A DNA stretch of 64,000 nt from Chryseobacterium sp. S0630 (GTDB lineage: Bacteria; Bacteroidota; Bacteroidia; Flavobacteriales; Weeksellaceae). Location: NCBI RefSeq assembly GCF_024158915.1, contig NZ_JAMZGF010000008.1, forward strand, positions 1 to 64,000, in the 5' to 3' direction. The position numbers and the translations under genes were made by a program. Position 1 is the first letter of the stretch. Every line of letters starts with the position of its first letter. Below are positions 63,016 to 64,000 of this stretch, in pieces. The notes below the pieces were generated by a model that saw only the letters and a list, made by a program, of their open reading frames with translations, ran no database searches and was not told where the DNA came from.

Positions 63016-64000
63016 TTAATACACTCTCAATCCGGATCTTGCGCCAGAAGAAGCTACTACAGACTGCATTCTTGTTTTTTGTCCTGCGGAGAACATAAAC
63101 ATAGCAGCATCATCTACATAATCCATATAGTTCATAAACATTACAGATCTTTGTACACCACTACACGTATTATATAGTGGGTAAGAAGGTTTTCCATAAT
63201 TAGCAGTAGTTTGTGTAGGAGTATCACTTACCTGGTCGTTTCCACAATTGGCATCTCCCCAGATATGTCTTAAGTTAAGATAGTGGCCTACCTCATGTGT
63301 TGCAGTTCTTCCCAGGTTGAAAGGAGAAGAAGCTCCGGTTTTTCCAAAATATGGTGCAGCAATTACAACACCATCATTCCATAAACCTGCAGATTCAGGG
63401 AAAGTGGCATATCCAAGAATAGTACGTCCCTGACTGGTCATTTTGCCTACAACCCATAAGTTTAAATAATTGGTAGGATTAGTAGCATCAATTCCACCTT
63501 TAGACGCTTTTTTCATATCATCATTAGTCGCCCAGCTTGTTTTTGAAGTGGATTTTCTAACGGTATTTACCAGTCTGAATTTTACTTTTGTATCACCAGA
63601 ACTTACGGTTTGGAATTCGGTTGGAATTTTATTAACATCACTGTTCGTGCCTGTATAGTCTGCATTCAATACTGCAATTTGTTCTGCAATTCTTGCATCA
63701 GAAACGTTTTCAGCTGTAGTTTTGTAGATGACATTTACGATAACAGGTATTTCTACAGTGCCATCAGCAAGAACTTTTCCAAATTTCAGATCATTGGCGA
63801 ACTTTTCTGTATTGCTTTCTAATGCCGCGAATCTTTGTTGAAGTTCAGGACTTTTTTTCAATGCTTCCTGTCTGATTTCCTCAGAAGCACAGCCTCGTTG
63901 GGCTAAACCTGCAGTAGTTGCATTTTCGTCAGTTGTGTTTTCATTTTGATTGGTAATGCTGTCATTGTTACATGCAGCCATTACAGTGAGCATAAAAGCT
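63016..64000 (-). CDS. M43-family metalloprotease lipoprotein 2 (5' end beyond window)
   Basis: At least 325 residues; the reading frame continues past the window edge, and the visible part starts within the signal peptide (FMLTVMAAC lipobox). Catalytic ATHEVGHYLNLRHIWG and the FMNYMDY Met-turn are intact. Close paralogue of the protein at 61593 (same NTEKFANDLKFGKVLADGTVEIPV block). A membrane-attached zinc protease. Partial: the first residues are missing. Confidence 0.88.
   Translation of the reverse strand, partial: AFMLTVMAACNNDSITNQNENTTDENATTAGLAQRGCASEEIRQEALKKSPELQQRFAALESNTEKFANDLKFGKVLADGTVEIPVIVNVIYKTTAENVSDARIAEQIAVLNADYTGTNSDVNKIPTEFQTVSSGDTKVKFRLVNTVRKSTSKTSWATNDDMKKASKGGIDATNPTNYLNLWVVGKMTSQGRTILGYATFPESAGLWNDGVVIAAPYFGKTGASSPFNLGRTATHEVGHYLNLRHIWGDANCGNDQVSDTPTQTTANYGKPSYPLYNTCSGVQRSVMFMNYMDYVDDAAMFMFSAGQKTRMQSVVASSGARSGLRVY

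Overview
The window looks like chromosomal DNA of a Chryseobacterium-like flavobacterium (Bacteroidota, Weeksellaceae). The composition is AT-rich and intergenic DNA is short. Several start sites are preceded by the Bacteroidota -7 box TAnnTTTG. Two secreted proteins end in type IX secretion (T9SS) sorting domains. Family content (BshA, GH92, DUF2851, DUF4292, DUF4254, TonB/carboxypeptidase-regulatory proteins, M43 lipoproteins) also fits. The genus is inferred from gene content, not from a marker gene. I saw no rRNA, tRNA, CRISPR array, transposase or integrase.

Layout. 1-484: MITE-like intergenic repeat. 485-7135: T9SS cargo protein, 4-alpha-glucanotransferase with starch-binding domains, two small exported proteins, ferritin, small membrane protein. 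7268-15940: RecB/AddA-like helicase-nuclease, three tandem regulatory-domain paralogues, SIMPL protein, GNAT, PspC-like protein, DUF2851. 15959-26764: a 10.8-kb island between two perfect 51-bp direct repeats. The repeats duplicate the 5' end of the DUF2851 gene. The island holds a candidate structured RNA, a T9SS propeller protein, two Rhs/YD-repeat proteins (the second with a hydrophobic C-terminal toxin-like tip), a membrane protein placed as its immunity factor, and decayed gene remnants. 26825-29703: bshA and a GH3 enzyme, once probably co-transcribed with DUF2851. 29820-40047: lipoproteins, the ribA/DUF4254/tatA/envC/DUF4292 operon, a sugar nucleotidyltransferase, a flippase and dihydroorotase. 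40244-48220: GH92 mannosidase, two-component system 1, DUF1573 protein, SDR reductase, M1 peptidase. 48768-52418: a five-gene cassette (DUF2589 protein, two unknown proteins, a subtilase without a signal peptide, a small inhibitor-like protein). 52485-64000: secreted endonuclease/phosphatase-family protein, two-component system 2, outer-membrane barrel receptor, second M1 peptidase, PAP2-barrel fusion, two M43 lipoproteins, the last cut by the window end.

Main points of interest: (1) the DUF2589-subtilase-inhibitor cassette, which resembles a protease-activated effector system; (2) the Rhs island, whose flanking repeats show insertion at duf2851 with restoration of the gene's 5' end; (3) a 146-nt RNA candidate with a fully nested rod fold and an exclusive alternative stem at the island's left edge; (4) 11-bp-periodic TTAAC repeats in front of genes next to both paralogous two-component systems, with the same spacing to the -7 region; (5) hairpin-nested intergenic repeats.
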